From Achatina immaculata (taxonomy: Eukaryota; Mollusca; Gastropoda; Stylommatophora; Achatinidae): DNA of 64,000 bases. The translations under genes and the position numbers were made by a program. The notes beneath the pieces were generated by a model. It saw nothing but the letters and a program-made list of their open reading frames with translations, was not told the DNA's origin and made no database searches. Shown one piece after another: positions 50,811-63,240 of this stretch. Every line of letters begins with the position of its first letter. Positions within the stretch are counted from its first letter, which is position 1. The DNA lies in assembly GCA_009760885.1 (NCBI GenBank), contig CM019692.1:57898964-57962963 (forward strand), written 5' to 3'.

Positions 50811-51626
50811 TGCATTGTTTCTGAATTCGTTCCACTTTATACCGAATATTTTCCTTAGGCATTTGTTTTCAAAAGTCTAATTTGTTGTCTATTTCTTTAA
50901 TTTTTTCCCAGCTTTTGCATGCATAAATGAGGTCGAATATTACATTTATATTGACTAATCTTAACTTGGTTTTTGTACTAAAAAATGTTCGTCAGAACTT
51001 TTGAGTGACACATGTTCTCAAGATTCTGGAAGGTCAATGCTGCTTTTGTAATTCTAACTTCCTTTCTGGTGTCACCATTTTGGTCTGTGTAGCTACCGGT
51101 GTACTTCTTCAACAACTATTCATTCTACGTATATTTTTCCTTCTTGATTAATGAGAAGTTTCATTATTTTTTTTTTTTTTTCTTTGTTAGTTTCAATTCC
51201 TATTTTGCTAGCCAGTGAAGACAGAGTATCTATTTTTTTTTCCTTGCATCGATTTCACATTGTCGCTGATAAGAACCACGTCATCAGCAAAATCAAGCTC
51301 TTCTAGTTGGGTCCCATGTACCCTAATCAATGCCCGTTTTACCTGTGCAACATTTTTTTCATTATGAAATCTATGTCAATTCCAAAAAGCAAAGGAGATA
51401 ATATACATCCTTGTCTCACGCCTGTTTCAGTCTAAAACCATTGGCTACAGAGAGATTGTAGAGATCCTTAATGATGTTGACAGTTTTAGATGGTATTCCA
51501 TATAATCTTAAAATTCTCCACAATGAGTCTCTGTGTATGCTGTCAAACGCTTTTTTATTTAAAGTCTATGAAGTTCAGAATTAATGGTCTTTGCTTTCCA
51601 TTATATTCTTCAAATATTATTCTTAG

Positions 51627-53202
51627 CTATATGGTGAGCTTTATGGAGGAGAAAGACCAGAATTAACACCAGATACTGAAAACTGTGATGGACCACCAAT
51701 ACTTGAAGATGGAATCATAGATGCCATCAAACACATGAAGAAAAGAAAAGCGACTGGGTCTGATAATATAAAATTGAAGAAATAGAGGCACTAGAGGAGA
51801 CAGGAGTAAAAATAATAACCAAGTTACTGAACGACATTTACAACAGTGGTTATATACCAAATGACCTGATTAAATCTACGTTTATAGCACTACCAAAGAA
51901 ACCAGGTGCAAAGGAATGTGATGACCACCGGACTATCATCCTCTCATGTCACATAACGAACCTACATCTGAGAATCATTATGAGAAGAACAAAGAAAAAG
52001 ATAAAAATGGAAATAGCAGATGAACAGTTTGGATTTGTTGAAGGAAAGGGAACACACAATGCCATTTATGCTTTACGAACACTAACAGAAAGAGCTTTAG
52101 AAGTACAAGATATCTTTACTTATGCTTCATTGATTACACCAAGGCATTCGACAAATTATTAAATTATTAAAATGCTTGAAGACATCAATATAGACGGCAA
52201 AGACCTGAGGATTGTAAAACATCTATACTGGCAGCAAGAAGCAGCAATTCGAGTTGAAAATAGAACTGGAAAATATCAACCTATAAAACAAGGGGTGCGA
52301 CAAGGATGTGTACTATCTCCAGACCTTTTTTCTCTATACAGCGAGAATATTCTAGGAACGATCATCACAGAACCAGGCATAAAAGTTGGAGGATACAATA
52401 TTAACAACCTTCGGTATGCTGACGACACAGTACTGATAGCTGAGAACCAACAACACCTGCAAAATCTCTTGGATAAAGTCGCCAAACAAAGTGAACAGAA
52501 AGGCCTTACTTTGAACATCAAAAAGACAGAGACTATGGTTATATCTAAGAAACAGAATCCAACAGCATGCATTATAAAATTAAATGGAACTATTCTAAAG
52601 CAGGTGCAGAAATTCAAATACCTTGGAGCAGTAATAACTTCAGATGGGAAATGCATAACAGAAATTAGGAACAGAATAGGCCAAGTAAAGAATGCATTTC
52701 AGAGAGTGAGAAACATATTAACCAACACATCCTTATCAATGAATGTTAGAAAACGAGTCCTAAAATGCTATATTGAAACTATCTTGTTATATGGAACTAA
52801 ATCATGGACAATAGGCAGGTCTGCACAAAAATCGTTGGAAGCAGCAGAAATGTGGTTTATTAGAAGAATGTTGCGAATCCCCTGGGACAGCAAAAATAAC
52901 TAATGAAGATTGTATTAGAAGAGCTGGAGAGACAAAAAACCTTGTCAAAAAGATAAGAGAGACACAATGTACTTTCATAGGACATGCAATGAGAAGAGGG
53001 GGCATTGAAAATATTATAACAACAGGAAAAATAGAAGGAAGAAGATCAAGAGGAAGACCAAGAGAAATGATACTGGACAGTCTGACGGGATGGTGTGGGA
53101 GGAGATCACCAAGTGAGCTGATGGCCTGCATGAAGGATCGTGTACTCTGGAGAAGCATAATAGCCAACGCCAGTCGGCACGGCTCCTGATGATGATGATT
53201 AT
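51627..53202 (+). mobile_element. LINE-D, 5'-truncated, inserted in RTE-B
   Basis: Flanked by the 12-bp TSD TATTATTCTTAG (51615-51626 and 53203-53214). RT: KRKATGSDNIK-like, [76 protein letters not shown]-terminus NIITTGKIEGRRSRGRPREM. Tail GATGATGATGATT. A 243-codon frame (52172-52903) is intact, the rest broken. Confidence 0.93.
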
Positions 53203-54448
53203 TATTATTCTTAGAGTAAAGATCTGGTCGAGACAGCTTTTCGAAATCCTGCTTGTTCTTCTCTCAGTGCACTATCAACTATATCTTAACTCTGTTCAGA
53301 ATAACTTTGCAAAATACTATTCTACTTTTGACACAAATAACAGTAAGGTTACTCCTCTCCAATTATTGCAGTCGCTAAGGTTCGCAACCCGCCCCCCCCC
53401 CTTTCTTTTTTGATGTTTTAGCAATGATTACTTTTTTCCATTTAGAAAGAACCTTTTCTTCTTTCCAAACTTTATTAAACATTCTTTGTAGTTGGCTCAC
53501 GTTGTCACTGTTGATAACTTTGAACATTTCGGGTGTTATTTCATCTTCACCTGCAGCTTTGTTGTTAGCCATTAAATTCACTGCTAATTCCATTTCATGC
53601 AATGTAATTTCATAAGTTGACATTTAGTTGTGGGATTGGTAAGTCGGTTTCAAGGTTTATCAATTTTTTTGGGTGTGGTCAGATTAAGTATTTCTTGGAA
53701 GTGTTCTTTACTTGATGTTAATAGGGTTCCAGTTTTGCTAAAGATTGGTCTTTCTTTAGACGTAAAAGTAACTGTTAGCCTCTTGTGCATGTTATATACT
53801 GCTTCTTTCGCCATATTGTCTATGTATTCTCTTTTATCCCTTCTAGCTGAACTTTTTACTTTATTGTTTAGTTCTTTGAATGTTGGTTTTGCAAAATCTT
53901 TTCCAAGATCTGTCTTTGCATTCAACATGGTTAATTTGACTGCTTGTCTTTCATTTATGTATTTCCAAGTTTTATCTGATAACCACACTTTTCTGTTTGT
54001 TTTTTGCAGTCCAGACTTGCTTTAGCTGCTGTGATTATGGCTGTGCTGTAAGAATTCCGTAACTGATCTATATCTGTCTCCTCTACCTCACCAAGTGCTG
54101 CGAAATGATTGGTAAATTCCAGACTGAAATTATTGTTAGTATTTTCTTCCTGTAGGCTGTGGCTGTTTATCTTTCCGGGTATTCTTTCGTATGTTGGCTT
54201 TTCAGTCTTAGTCTTATTTTCCCTATACATAGGTTGTGGTAAGTATTGACACCCGCAGCTCTGTATGCTCTTATATCTATCAGAGATGATCTGATAGATT
54301 GTTTTCTAATACAAAATGGTCTATCTGGTTTCTGGTTCTATCATCGGGGGATATCAATGTTGTTTTGTGTATCTCTTTGTGTGGAGATATTGTTCCTCCT
54401 ATGACCATGCCCTCTGATAGATATAGTTCAATTAATCTTTCTCCATAT

Positions 54449-56370
54449 AAAAAATAATGGGATTGCAGAAATACAAAAATTGGATAAAGTGAGATGAAGC
54501 CGTCAAATATAACTCCAAAACGCAGGAAAAACGAGGATAGAGATGAAACGACTTAAGCTTTGTATGTTTTATGTGTTGTCATATGCATAACGCGTAACGG
54601 TAATGATGATGGTGATAATGATAATGATGATGATGATGATGCTATTTAAAAAATACGAAACTACGCCTAAAAATTCGTGCGTATACTGCCGGATGTATAC
54701 ACTTTTGCACTTGCGCAGACATCGCCATATTTGTTGAAAATGTTTCAGGAACAATAATAATTCATCAGCTGTGGATGTTTTCAGTCAAGCTGCGGTGTTA
54801 ATTAATTCGAAATACGCCCTGCTTTCATCCGTTCCGACAAAGATCGATGCGATCTTCGTCAGCTATGTTCGTGAAAAGAAGGTTTGAAAGAGAAATTGCA
54901 TTGGAAACTGTTTAGAAGAAAGGCTAGTGCTGGGCGGGGTTGGAGGGTAGGCCAGGTAAGGATCCAGTTCGATCGTCTGTCTTTACTATTCGAGTTAAGC
55001 AGCCGCTTGTTGTAGTACTAGCTGTAGATGTGTTTTTGAGATTGTGGAGTAGTGTCCACTCGAACGTGCTGCCGAATTTCTTTATGTCAAAGGTGCATGA
55101 AACATTAACCACATGATATATATGTCGGATAATTGCTTGACATTGAAACAAATTTGAATATAAGATAAAATATACACCAGGACAACGTGTACACTGGCAT
55201 GAAGTCTTATTTGTAGTATCCTGTCACCAGTTTCGGTTCATATTTGAATTGCATTCAATAATATTATTTTGTCGCTAAACAAAAAAATTAAAGTTGTTTT
55301 GATCATTTAGTAAGTGAAAGTTAATCTATGCGTTATAATATGATAGTTACACCTGATGGAGGTGTATATGCTTTGAGCATTGAGTTGTTGCCAGAGATAT
55401 TTATTAGTAAATTGAATTTGAAGACCAGTTACTTATTTTAATAAACTTTTTTTTTCCCAGAAATTTTGTATGTTGATTTTCAGCACTTGTTCGGGTTCAT
55501 TTTGTAATTGAAGTCGGATTTGCTTGTTACTGTAAGAATGTAAACGGTGAAGTCTTCATTTGAGAAAAGCTCCCCTGGTTATGGATACCCCAGGAGAGTA
55601 AGGCTAAGGGAGTAAATCAAAACACTGAATCCAGAGGGAGGGACTCATAATTTTCATCATAGTGTCTACCTGCAGTGTGCACCAGAGTGCACTGTATACA
55701 TGATTGTCTATGTTTTAAGGAGAGATTGAATGTTCTTGTAAAAATTAGCTATGTATACGTAAGATCACATCAGAATTGAAAGTGGGTGAATTAAAAAAAA
55801 TGGAAGAACAAATAATTCATTTTTGTGATATAAGCAGTTATTGTTTCAAGTTTTTTTTGTGTGTTATGAATAACAGTGGAGTGGACTAAATTTGTAAGAT
55901 GTGGATTCAGTGTAGTTTACTTCATTGACAGCAGCAAATATTGGAAAATTCAGAATAAACACTTTTTTTAAAAAAGACATGAGGAGTTAAAAAAAAAAGG
56001 AAAGTAAAAATGTGACACGTGCACAGAAACTTACTGTTGGGCTGTTGCTGTCAGCTTAGACTGCCCTAAGCTTTCAGTATTTAGAATGTTCAAGTCAGTG
56101 AGGTTTGCACTCAGATCAGGATATGATCACCTGCAGTCATCAGATGGAGTTTTATTTCAAGAACTGCTTTGTCTTGATGGCAGTCATATTAGTAGAAAAT
56201 GTTGTTACAAACTGTTTTATCACTGTACAGTATTAAAGACTTTTGCCTTTTTTTGAAATTTCTTGTTTCAAGAGAAACATATTTAGCTTCTTACATTGCA
56301 GCAAGAAACCTTTTACAGCCATCACTGCGGTCATTGTAATTGTCATTGTCAGTTTTTATTGTGCCTAGAG
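54449..56370. other. Flank upstream of the TAB2-like gene, possible promoter
   Basis: Near 54660-54900 the sequence is CpG-richer (CACTTGCGCAGACATCGCCATATTTG; GATCGATGCGATCTTCG) and could hold the TAB2-like promoter and a non-coding exon ending before GTTTGA at 54882. This is inferred from composition only. The rest is AT-rich and unrecognised. Confidence 0.3.
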
Positions 56371-56374
56371 GCCC

Positions 56375-56662
56375 ATGAAGTCATTCATTTATTTGCATGT
56401 CCCTTGCGGAACTTTGCCTCCCAAACAGCACTCCTGGAGTCCTGTCGGTTGTGAGCAAGATGGCCTGCTGCTGTTGCATCCATTTGCAGATCGTCAATGA
56501 TGTCTTGCAGCCATCTTCGTTTTGGTCTTCCTCTCTTTCTTTTTCCCATTAAGTATCCTTCCAATATGATCTTCTGTAAATTATCATGACGTTTAATTTC
56601 CAAAATATTTAAGTTTTCTCTCTTTAATCCTCTTTACTAGCCAGCCTTCTTCAATATTAGAA
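56375..56662 (-). mobile_element. LINE-A 3' end
   Basis: Minus strand: RHDNLQKIILEGYLMGKRKR, GRPKRRWLQDIIDDLQMDAT, AAGHLAHNRQDSRSAVWEAK, FRKGHANK, then ATGAATGA-type tail. Frame open over 72 codons. Confidence 0.9.
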
Positions 56663-57239
56663 GTAGAGAGAGGAAATCCTTCTTTAAAACTAGCCTTAAG
56701 CCATCCTTATTATTTACCGTCTAATCTGCCTGGCAATTTGGAGTTCTGTTTGAAAAGTTTTTGTTTCAGTGTGCCTCTTGAACCGCAGTATATTCTTTTT
56801 CCATGTGAAGTCCACTCCATTGTGGTCTTGGTCGTCTGTTTTTTTTTTTTTTTTAATCCAGAAAAAAAAAACAAAATCCAGCCCATATCTGCCACCATCA
56901 TTTTATCACAAGGTCTGTGTCATATTCTTGCACTTGTTCATCACTCTGTCCATCCAGTATTTCCCCCAGATTTTTCTCAGTGCTCTGTCTTCAAAATTTC
57001 TGAGCATTGATTTCCATTTTATTTATTTTTTTTCCAGTATCATTTGTAGATAATTGTAACTAAACTGTTATGAAATGCTGTATTCAGTTAGTCAAGAATT
57101 TAACATTCAGTAAATTCAAATAGTAAGTAGAGAAAAAAAAAGAGTAGAGCATGTCCCAGATGAGAACCCAGAGTGGAAAGTCCCTAAAGGAATATAAAAC
57201 ATAAAAAAGGATGTTAGGGCATGAACAGATTATGTGGTG

Positions 57240-57455
57240 AGAAACCACATGCAAAACGGGCATCCATTCTCCAGAGCACATCCTGTAGCTGTGCCCCCTT
57301 TTTCAAGAAGTTCAAACGCATCTCTGGCCACAGGGAGCTGCACTGGTAGACAAACTCTGGAGGTCAAAGCATGACTTCTGAAAGACTGCACAAGTGATCT
57401 GGACAGTAAATGTCCAAGGTAAAACCACGAACACAGAAGAAGAAGAAGAAGAAGC
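57240..57455 (+). mobile_element. GAA-tailed repeat (unclassified)
   Basis: ACCACGAACACAGAAGAAGAAGAAGAAG resembles the LINE-R/NAR terminus, but the body (ACCTTGGACATTTACTGTCC region) matches neither. A weak 7-bp TSD GTGAGAA is possible. Confidence 0.45.
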
Positions 57456-57794
57456 AGTGAGAACTGTGGATGCTCACATAATAAATTACCTATCACCACT
57501 CTGTCATATTATCTCACATTGTCCAGAGTTTGGTGGTTTCTTCCCATGATAAAATACACTTTAATGAAGATAAAATGTGCTGTGCTTCTCAGATCTTTCT
57601 GAGTGACAGAATAAAACAAATAAAAATGAATATACACGTGTCAAGGAAATAATTTAGGTGATAGTTTAAGAAAAATAAACAAGATTGCAGCACTGATGTG
57701 AATAATGTCATAGATGTCAGGAGATGCAAACTTCTTATGAGATTTGGATCTTCATGGTTGGAAGAAAACTTACTAGACACCCAGTAACGCTATG

Positions 57795-58115
57795 TTTCAA
57801 CATTTGATAGCAAGAATTATACCTGCAGAAGAAATGAACAAGTCATTGTTTTCTGCCTCAGAACAGAACACATCTGACTCCAAGGTCATGTGTGCAAAGC
57901 ATAAGGTTGGCAGTTTACCTTTTTGTGCTGTGGCCAGACCCCTCACATTGTGGAACACATCATTCTGCTATGAAACACAGAGATGCAGTTACTGGCCCAG
58001 TGAAACCATCCAAGAAACTAAGGTCTACAGTTTTACACAAGAGGGGGAAAAAACCTGATCAAATTTAATAAAGAGACAGAATTGCAGATATAGATTTTTA
58101 TGTGTACAAAGAAGT
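57795..58115 (+). mobile_element. LINE-R 3' end, degraded
   Basis: AACAAGTCATTGTTTTCTGC, CATTGTGGAACACATCATTC, CAGTTACTGGCCCAGTGAAACCAT, CAGAATTGCAGATATAGA parallel 31670-31945. The SINE at 58116-58466 sits in its 3' tail. Confidence 0.85.
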
Positions 58116-58466
58116 GGGGGTGAAGATGCCTGTCCACTGAGGCAATCAGCGACCCATAGCTGATATGCCAGCATCAGGGTTAGCGAACCATAGCTGACCA
58201 AGACCCTATCACACCTTTCTGTGGTACCCCCAGTAACAGGCCTAGCCTGGCTAGTGGGGCAGGGATCACCATATTCCCCATGTTGATGTTGTTAAAGAAG
58301 CATTGCACACCCATTGCTTTTTAGCTGTACTCTGGGACTGAAAAAATAGCTGCTATAACCCACTCCCACATCAGTATGATGTTGTGCCTCAACACCTCTA
58401 CAGCATTGGCTGTGAAGAACAACAGCTCGCAGTTACAGGGAGATTGACAAACAAACAAACAAACAA
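58116..58466 (+). mobile_element. ACAA-tail SINE, TSD-bounded reference copy
   Basis: Flanked by the 14-bp TSD GTGTACAAAGAAGT (58102-58115 and 58467-58480). Starts GGGGGTGAAGATGCC and ends GATTGACAAACAAACAAAC. No clear Pol III boxes were seen. Minus-strand copies are at 16340-16580 and 32310-32590. Confidence 0.85.
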
Positions 58467-58880
58467 GTGTACAAAGAAGTAGAAGATGCTATAGAGCTAG
58501 TTGGAATGTCCAACTGTGACTGAAAATCATCTCAGCTTACCATTTCTATTCATCAAGGTTCTTGCCAGTATGTTATATAATATGTCTAAAACTTTTTTTT
58601 TAATTGTGTTTTCCTTATGGTCTTATTGATTTGTGATTTCTGAAACTTTTTAGAATTTATTCATTCACTTCTCTGGATACCCAGCTAGGGTTTTTCCATT
58701 GTTTTGGAAATAGCTTCACTGTAGCCAGGGCATATCTGCTTGATATGGTGATATTTATCATTTGAAAGTTGTTCATTAAGTTATGTGTTTATCACATAGC
58801 CATTGATATCATAGACATCTGAAGAAAGAATTGGAGACATGGAACATAAATTTTATGTGTTTTTTTTTCCCAGTGCAACA

Positions 58881-58970
58881 ATGGCAGATTCTGATTACAG
58901 TTTGCTTTCATTGCTGACATCTGAGTACCCTAATGTGCCTAAGTTTACAGTTCTAAGAGTAATAAACAAG
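58881..58970 (+). CDS. TAB2/3-like coding exon 1 (CUE N-half)
   Basis: The exon follows TTTTCCCAG (58873) and has seven 5' UTR bases before ATG. It encodes MADSDYSLLSLLTSEYPNVP, then KFTVLRVINK, with donor GTAATG. Confidence 0.8.
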
Positions 58971-61970
58971 GTAATGTAAGCCTGTAAGTGACAGTAAGTT
59001 GTGCTTGAGTGGACATTGTTGTATGCATATTGTATATGTGGGGGAAGGAAAACCAGTGCACAAAATCACTTCAGACTGCGTTGTATAAAGATGCTGGATG
59101 TAAGCAGTGAATCTAATTCCTAAGTTACAAAACACCTGCAGACTGTCTTCTTTTGATTAAGAACCAGTCTCTGTGAACTGTTGAATCACCTCTAATGATG
59201 CAGGGTATTCCACAGGAATGATTGCTGTTTGGGAACAGAGTGAAGCCTTCAGAGAATACACTTCAAGAATGTCCATCGTTTTCACTTCTACACAAGCTTG
59301 GTATCCAAATCTGAAGTGGAAGATTTGAAGCTGCTGTGAAAATCTGGAGTGACCTAGATTATATATGTGCATATATGAGGATGATTGGTTTGTGCGCATA
59401 TATGCATGCGAACGCCAGTCCAGAAAATGGCATTTTATCATCTGTGCTGTCAAAATTCTTATTAATTACTCAGTGAGCTTTCTGTTAACTTTCTCTAAGT
59501 TTTGTTCCATGAGACAGGCTAGCAAGAAGTGGAAAATTCCCATACTTTTTTTTTCTTGTTAAATTTATGTATATATGTATATGAATTTTTTTTGTACATA
59601 TAAACATTTTTAGTGTAAATTATGTAGAATGGTATAGAGTCTGTCTATTACAGAAACAGTCCATTTGGGTTTTTAGAATACTTTTTTTTTTTTTTTCCTT
59701 ATTCAGAAAAGGACTTCATTAAACTCCACCTTTTCCCTTAATGTCGTTTTTTTGTTTTGTTTTGGGAAAATGAATGAAAGTTTTACTATCATTCCTTTTC
59801 TTTTTAATTTTTCAGTTTAAACTTTAAAACCTTTAGCGAGCCCCTGGGACTAAAACATATATCACATAAACAAAGCTTCAGAATTATCATATTCTTCACT
59901 TTAGAATGTGTGATACCCTTATTAGCTATTGTGATAGTTTAGAAGGTGCAAGTTCCCAACAATAGAGCAAGCAACATGAAGATTGTGATTTTATTTTTCA
60001 TTTTTTACGCGTTTGTCCAGATGGTAGATGGTTAGGTAAGAGCGATGCAGCCTATCTGCCCAGTCATGGTTAAGTTCTTCTGTGCAGCAAGCAGTGTGCA
60101 TTATTTCTGTGTGTGTTCATGTAAAGTTAATGTCTTTGCTGTTGTCTCTTACTTTCCTGCCTTGTTTTACAGTTTCTGTGAAAATACTTTGAGTGTACAG
60201 CTATAGTTATATGTATTTTGCAGTATGAGAATGATGAGGAGAAGTGCAGACAAGCTTTAGACTCTGAAACTGGAAGGAGTTCTAATAATGCAGATAGTGA
60301 GTCTGTGGCAGCAGCACCAGCATCAAATAGCAACAACAACCTGGAAAGTCCTGGTGAGGGAAAGTCAATAGCAGCTAGGATTAAAGAGCTTCAGATGTCA
60401 GTGGACAGCAGTTCTCAGCTAAAACCTAATACGTCTGAGAGACATGTCTCAACAATAGAAAGACCTGCTGGCAACACGTCTCGACCACCAGAACCACCAA
60501 GACGGCCAGTTATAAGTCAGTCAGTGTCATGGAATGTACAAGCCCCTGACAGACCTTCAGGGTCACCAGCGGGGGCGCAGGCTCAGTCCACCTGGACACC
60601 GACCAGTGGCAAAGCCATACCTCAGACAGCACCCCCTGATTTCTCACCCTTTTTTAACCAGTCTGCAAGAGATATTCCAAACATCCACTGCAAGACATCG
60701 GGGGTTGGCTCAGGGGTGGTGGGGCCTGGCTCGTATGGAGCAAAGCTCCACCAGATTTCAAATAATTCATCATCAGCCTCAAACAGTCCTGTAGAGCAGC
60801 GGCGTCCAGTTAAGGTCATCAACATTCCTGCGGGATTTGTGTCTGGGGGTTCAGTATTTCCTGCATCCACCTCATCAAATCCACGCCAGTTCCGCATGCA
60901 TTTTGGTGACACTGGGGGCATTTGCACCGTATCTGCCCCTCCTTCCACAGTGCAGCACTATGGGCCAGCATCCAATGCTGGCACTTTTCGTAGTGAAATT
61001 CGTACAGAAGCCCCAACACCTCAGCCAGTGCATTCATCCAGTATAGTTGTGAATACTTCTAGCCACTCAAACCATCTAGCTCCTGACAGAAAACTCAGTG
61101 CTGGTAACATGAACAGTGACACCTCAGGAAATGGAAGACGAACTCCAGTTCCTCCTACTTCGTTTAACACTGGTGATTCTAGCCCTGGATCAAGCAATGT
61201 GTTCTCCTCGGGGAAACTATCAACCCCAGTACAGGCATCCTCTCCAGGAATTACACATTCAAGACCTGTCTTTGTTGAAATCAAGACAGATAGGATGCCA
61301 GGTAGTTTCAGTGACACTAGCTATCCACCAAGCTTTTTCCCAGGGGCAAACGTCAGACCACCGCCCTCACATATTGGTTACATGCCCCACCAAAGTGGGG
61401 CATTCGGTGCCCAAGGTACTCCTATTAGCTACGGCACACAATACAACCCAGACTTTTCAAATGCCACTGGTTTTCCCCTGAGTCACCCTCAGCAAGAACT
61501 GTATCTTCAAAATCCACAACAGAAAAAACTCCAGAACTTCAGTGGCACATCTGTAAATTTATACCCGCAAACAGCAGGTACGGGATTCAATTCCACTTCT
61601 TATCCACACTTTAGTACGCCGATCAACATCTTAGGATACCCATTGATTGGTATTGCTGGACCTGTTCCTGGTCAGGCATCAAGCCATTTATCTCTTTATC
61701 CTCACATCAGCCACACTCCAAGCATGCATGTGCCTAAAAGCCCCAGTGGAGGACAGATGTCACTAGGCAGTAGGTCCAATAGCCAGGAGAGTGAGCACAG
61801 CTTAGCTGCAGACTTTGATCCTCGCCACCCCCCTTACAGTACAATGGGTTCCCGTGTCTCTAGTCACAGCAGCCTGAGTTCTGACTCCTCTTCAAGCCAC
61901 ATAGACAGGGCAGATCCTTCAACACGACCTCGCTCAGGGAGCATTCAAGATGATGCAGAATACATTCGAG
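58881..61970 (+). CDS. TAB2/TAB3-like TAK1-binding adaptor, N-terminal half
   Basis: Exons 58881-58970 and 60224-61970 join in frame (phases 0 and 1). The first 50 residues (LLTSEYPNVPKFTVLRVINK, YENDEEKCRQALDSETG) align with the CUE domain of TAB2/TAB3 (spacing of L, FPxVP, V, N, C, L). A long Ser/Pro/Asn-rich linker follows, with PVKVINI and RPVFVEIKTDR recalling the short beta motifs of vertebrate TAB2. The last exon ends SIQDDAEYIR, matching the SDDAAYTQAL segment just before the TAB2 coiled coil. The coiled coil and NZF zinc finger should lie beyond the right edge. TAB2/3 link ubiquitin chains to TAK1 kinase in innate immune and TGF-beta/IL-1 signalling. Any 5' UTR exon is upstream of 58873 and unassigned. 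Confidence 0.75.
58971..60223 (+). other. TAB2-like intron 1
   Basis: AT- and T-rich intron; no supported element or RNA gene. Confidence 0.5.
60224..61970 (+). CDS. TAB2/3-like coding exon 2 (linker)
   Basis: Acceptor TATTTTGCAG, donor GTAGGC. A 1747-nt open exon starting YENDEEKCRQAL and containing GKSIAARIKELQMSVDSSS; rich in Ser, Pro, Asn and Gln, with no globular domain beyond the end of CUE. The frame is open throughout. Confidence 0.85.
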
Positions 61971-62429
61971 GTAGGCATCCTGTTTGACTAACTTCCAGTA
62001 GTGAAATACTTTTTATTCCATAACATAACAGTTCCTGATAAAGTTCCTTAGTCTAGAACAGAGCCTGATGCCTCAACATTGTTGTCTTTTAAAATTAAAA
62101 AACTAGAAAAAAATATTTTCACACTTTCAGACAAATACAAATTAATACTTTGCTATCCTTTGTCAAAGATTTACATAAGCAGTCCATTTGGTATTTCACT
62201 CCTTTATATTATACCTAGAGAAGTGGATCATGTAAAAAAATAGATTTCATTATTACTTATGTACACAAGCAAATAATCCAGTCAGGTTAGTTAGGTATCA
62301 GTCTATGTATTAAATTATTTCAAAATTTCACATAGCGGTCAACAAAGTAAGCAACAAATAAGTTGCATTTAACAGAATAGTAGTTCCAGCCTGTGGTCCG
62401 CAGATCTCAAGTTCATGTCACGTATCAGG

Positions 62430-63240
62430 TGGACTATGACCTTGTTATCAGTTTAGTGTTAGGTATCATCCACTGTATGCAAACAATTAAGGATTTGTGG
62501 CATAGCAATATTACACATAAGCTGGTGATTGGCAACTTGTATGTAGTTGAAAAAGTGGTCTTTGGATGTATCATCTAACAAGTCTGGCTCTTGTTTCTTC
62601 CTCAAAAGATGCAGCACCCTTACAGAGTTGCTCTCTTCATGACTCAACCTTTTCATATGTTTTTTCCCACACCTGATGACTGATGGAAAAACTCTTGCAT
62701 TGATACTTACAAACATCCTTGTGTCTCATCTTTGGTCTGCCATGTGGCTACCTACACTCCACAACATCAGGTACAAAGCCTATTTGGGATATGCTTGCCA
62801 TCCATCCTTGCAGCATGCCCCAACCATCTTATTCTTCTACTGCTTAGTGCTGTCATCTTGGATGGAAGCGTAGCACATTGCAGAAAATCAGATTTGATTG
62901 TTTTGCCTTGCCATTTGATGTTCAACATTCTGCAAAGGCAGCAAGATGAAAACTTAATTTATTTCTAAAGCCTTGAATACATTGCCCACATTTCAGATAC
63001 ATATAAAAGATTGCCAAGTACACACACATCTAATAAATCAAAGCTTTTCTTACTGGTATCAATCTTCTGTTGTTCCATGCACTTTTTCTTTGTTTATTTC
63101 CTCTCTGTGAGCCACAAGGGCTGCATTGTCTATAAATAGATTCTTCAGTTGTTTTTATCTTGTCTCTAAGCCACACAAAGTTAAAACAGTGAACCATCTA
63201 TCCACAAATACATTACCATTAACTTCTTTGAATGCTCAGT
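62430..63240 (-). mobile_element. Unclassified LINE RT C-terminal fragment
   Basis: Minus strand: LNIKWQGKTIKSDFLQCA near 62925-62880, then RRIRWLGHAA-like residues and AAWQTKDETQG-type sequence downstream. Related to 43936-44305. Highly degraded, in the intron after the TAB2-like exon 2. Confidence 0.6.

Larger units (their letters stand above)
49195..54448 (-). mobile_element. RTE-B LINE, long copy split by two insertions
   Basis: Minus strand, right to left: APE C-terminal part (MVIGGTISPHKEIHKTTLIS; NQIDHFVL near 54330-54420), linker (MWLSDKTWKYINERQAVKLT; SSARRDKREYIDNMAKEAVY), RT start (NNKAAGEDEITPEMFKVINS) to 53215; then after the LINE-D insert RT (DFKKAFDS; LEELDFADDVVLISDN near 51300) and, left of the NAR insert, the C-terminus and tail (GACGTTTGACGGAGAGGGAA) near 49195. 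Many stops. The oldest layer of this cluster. Confidence 0.85.

Noticed and set aside
49195..54448. TSD (ATAAAAA) for the RTE-B host copy
   Set aside because: Only seven A-rich bases match, which is expected by chance in this AT-rich DNA.
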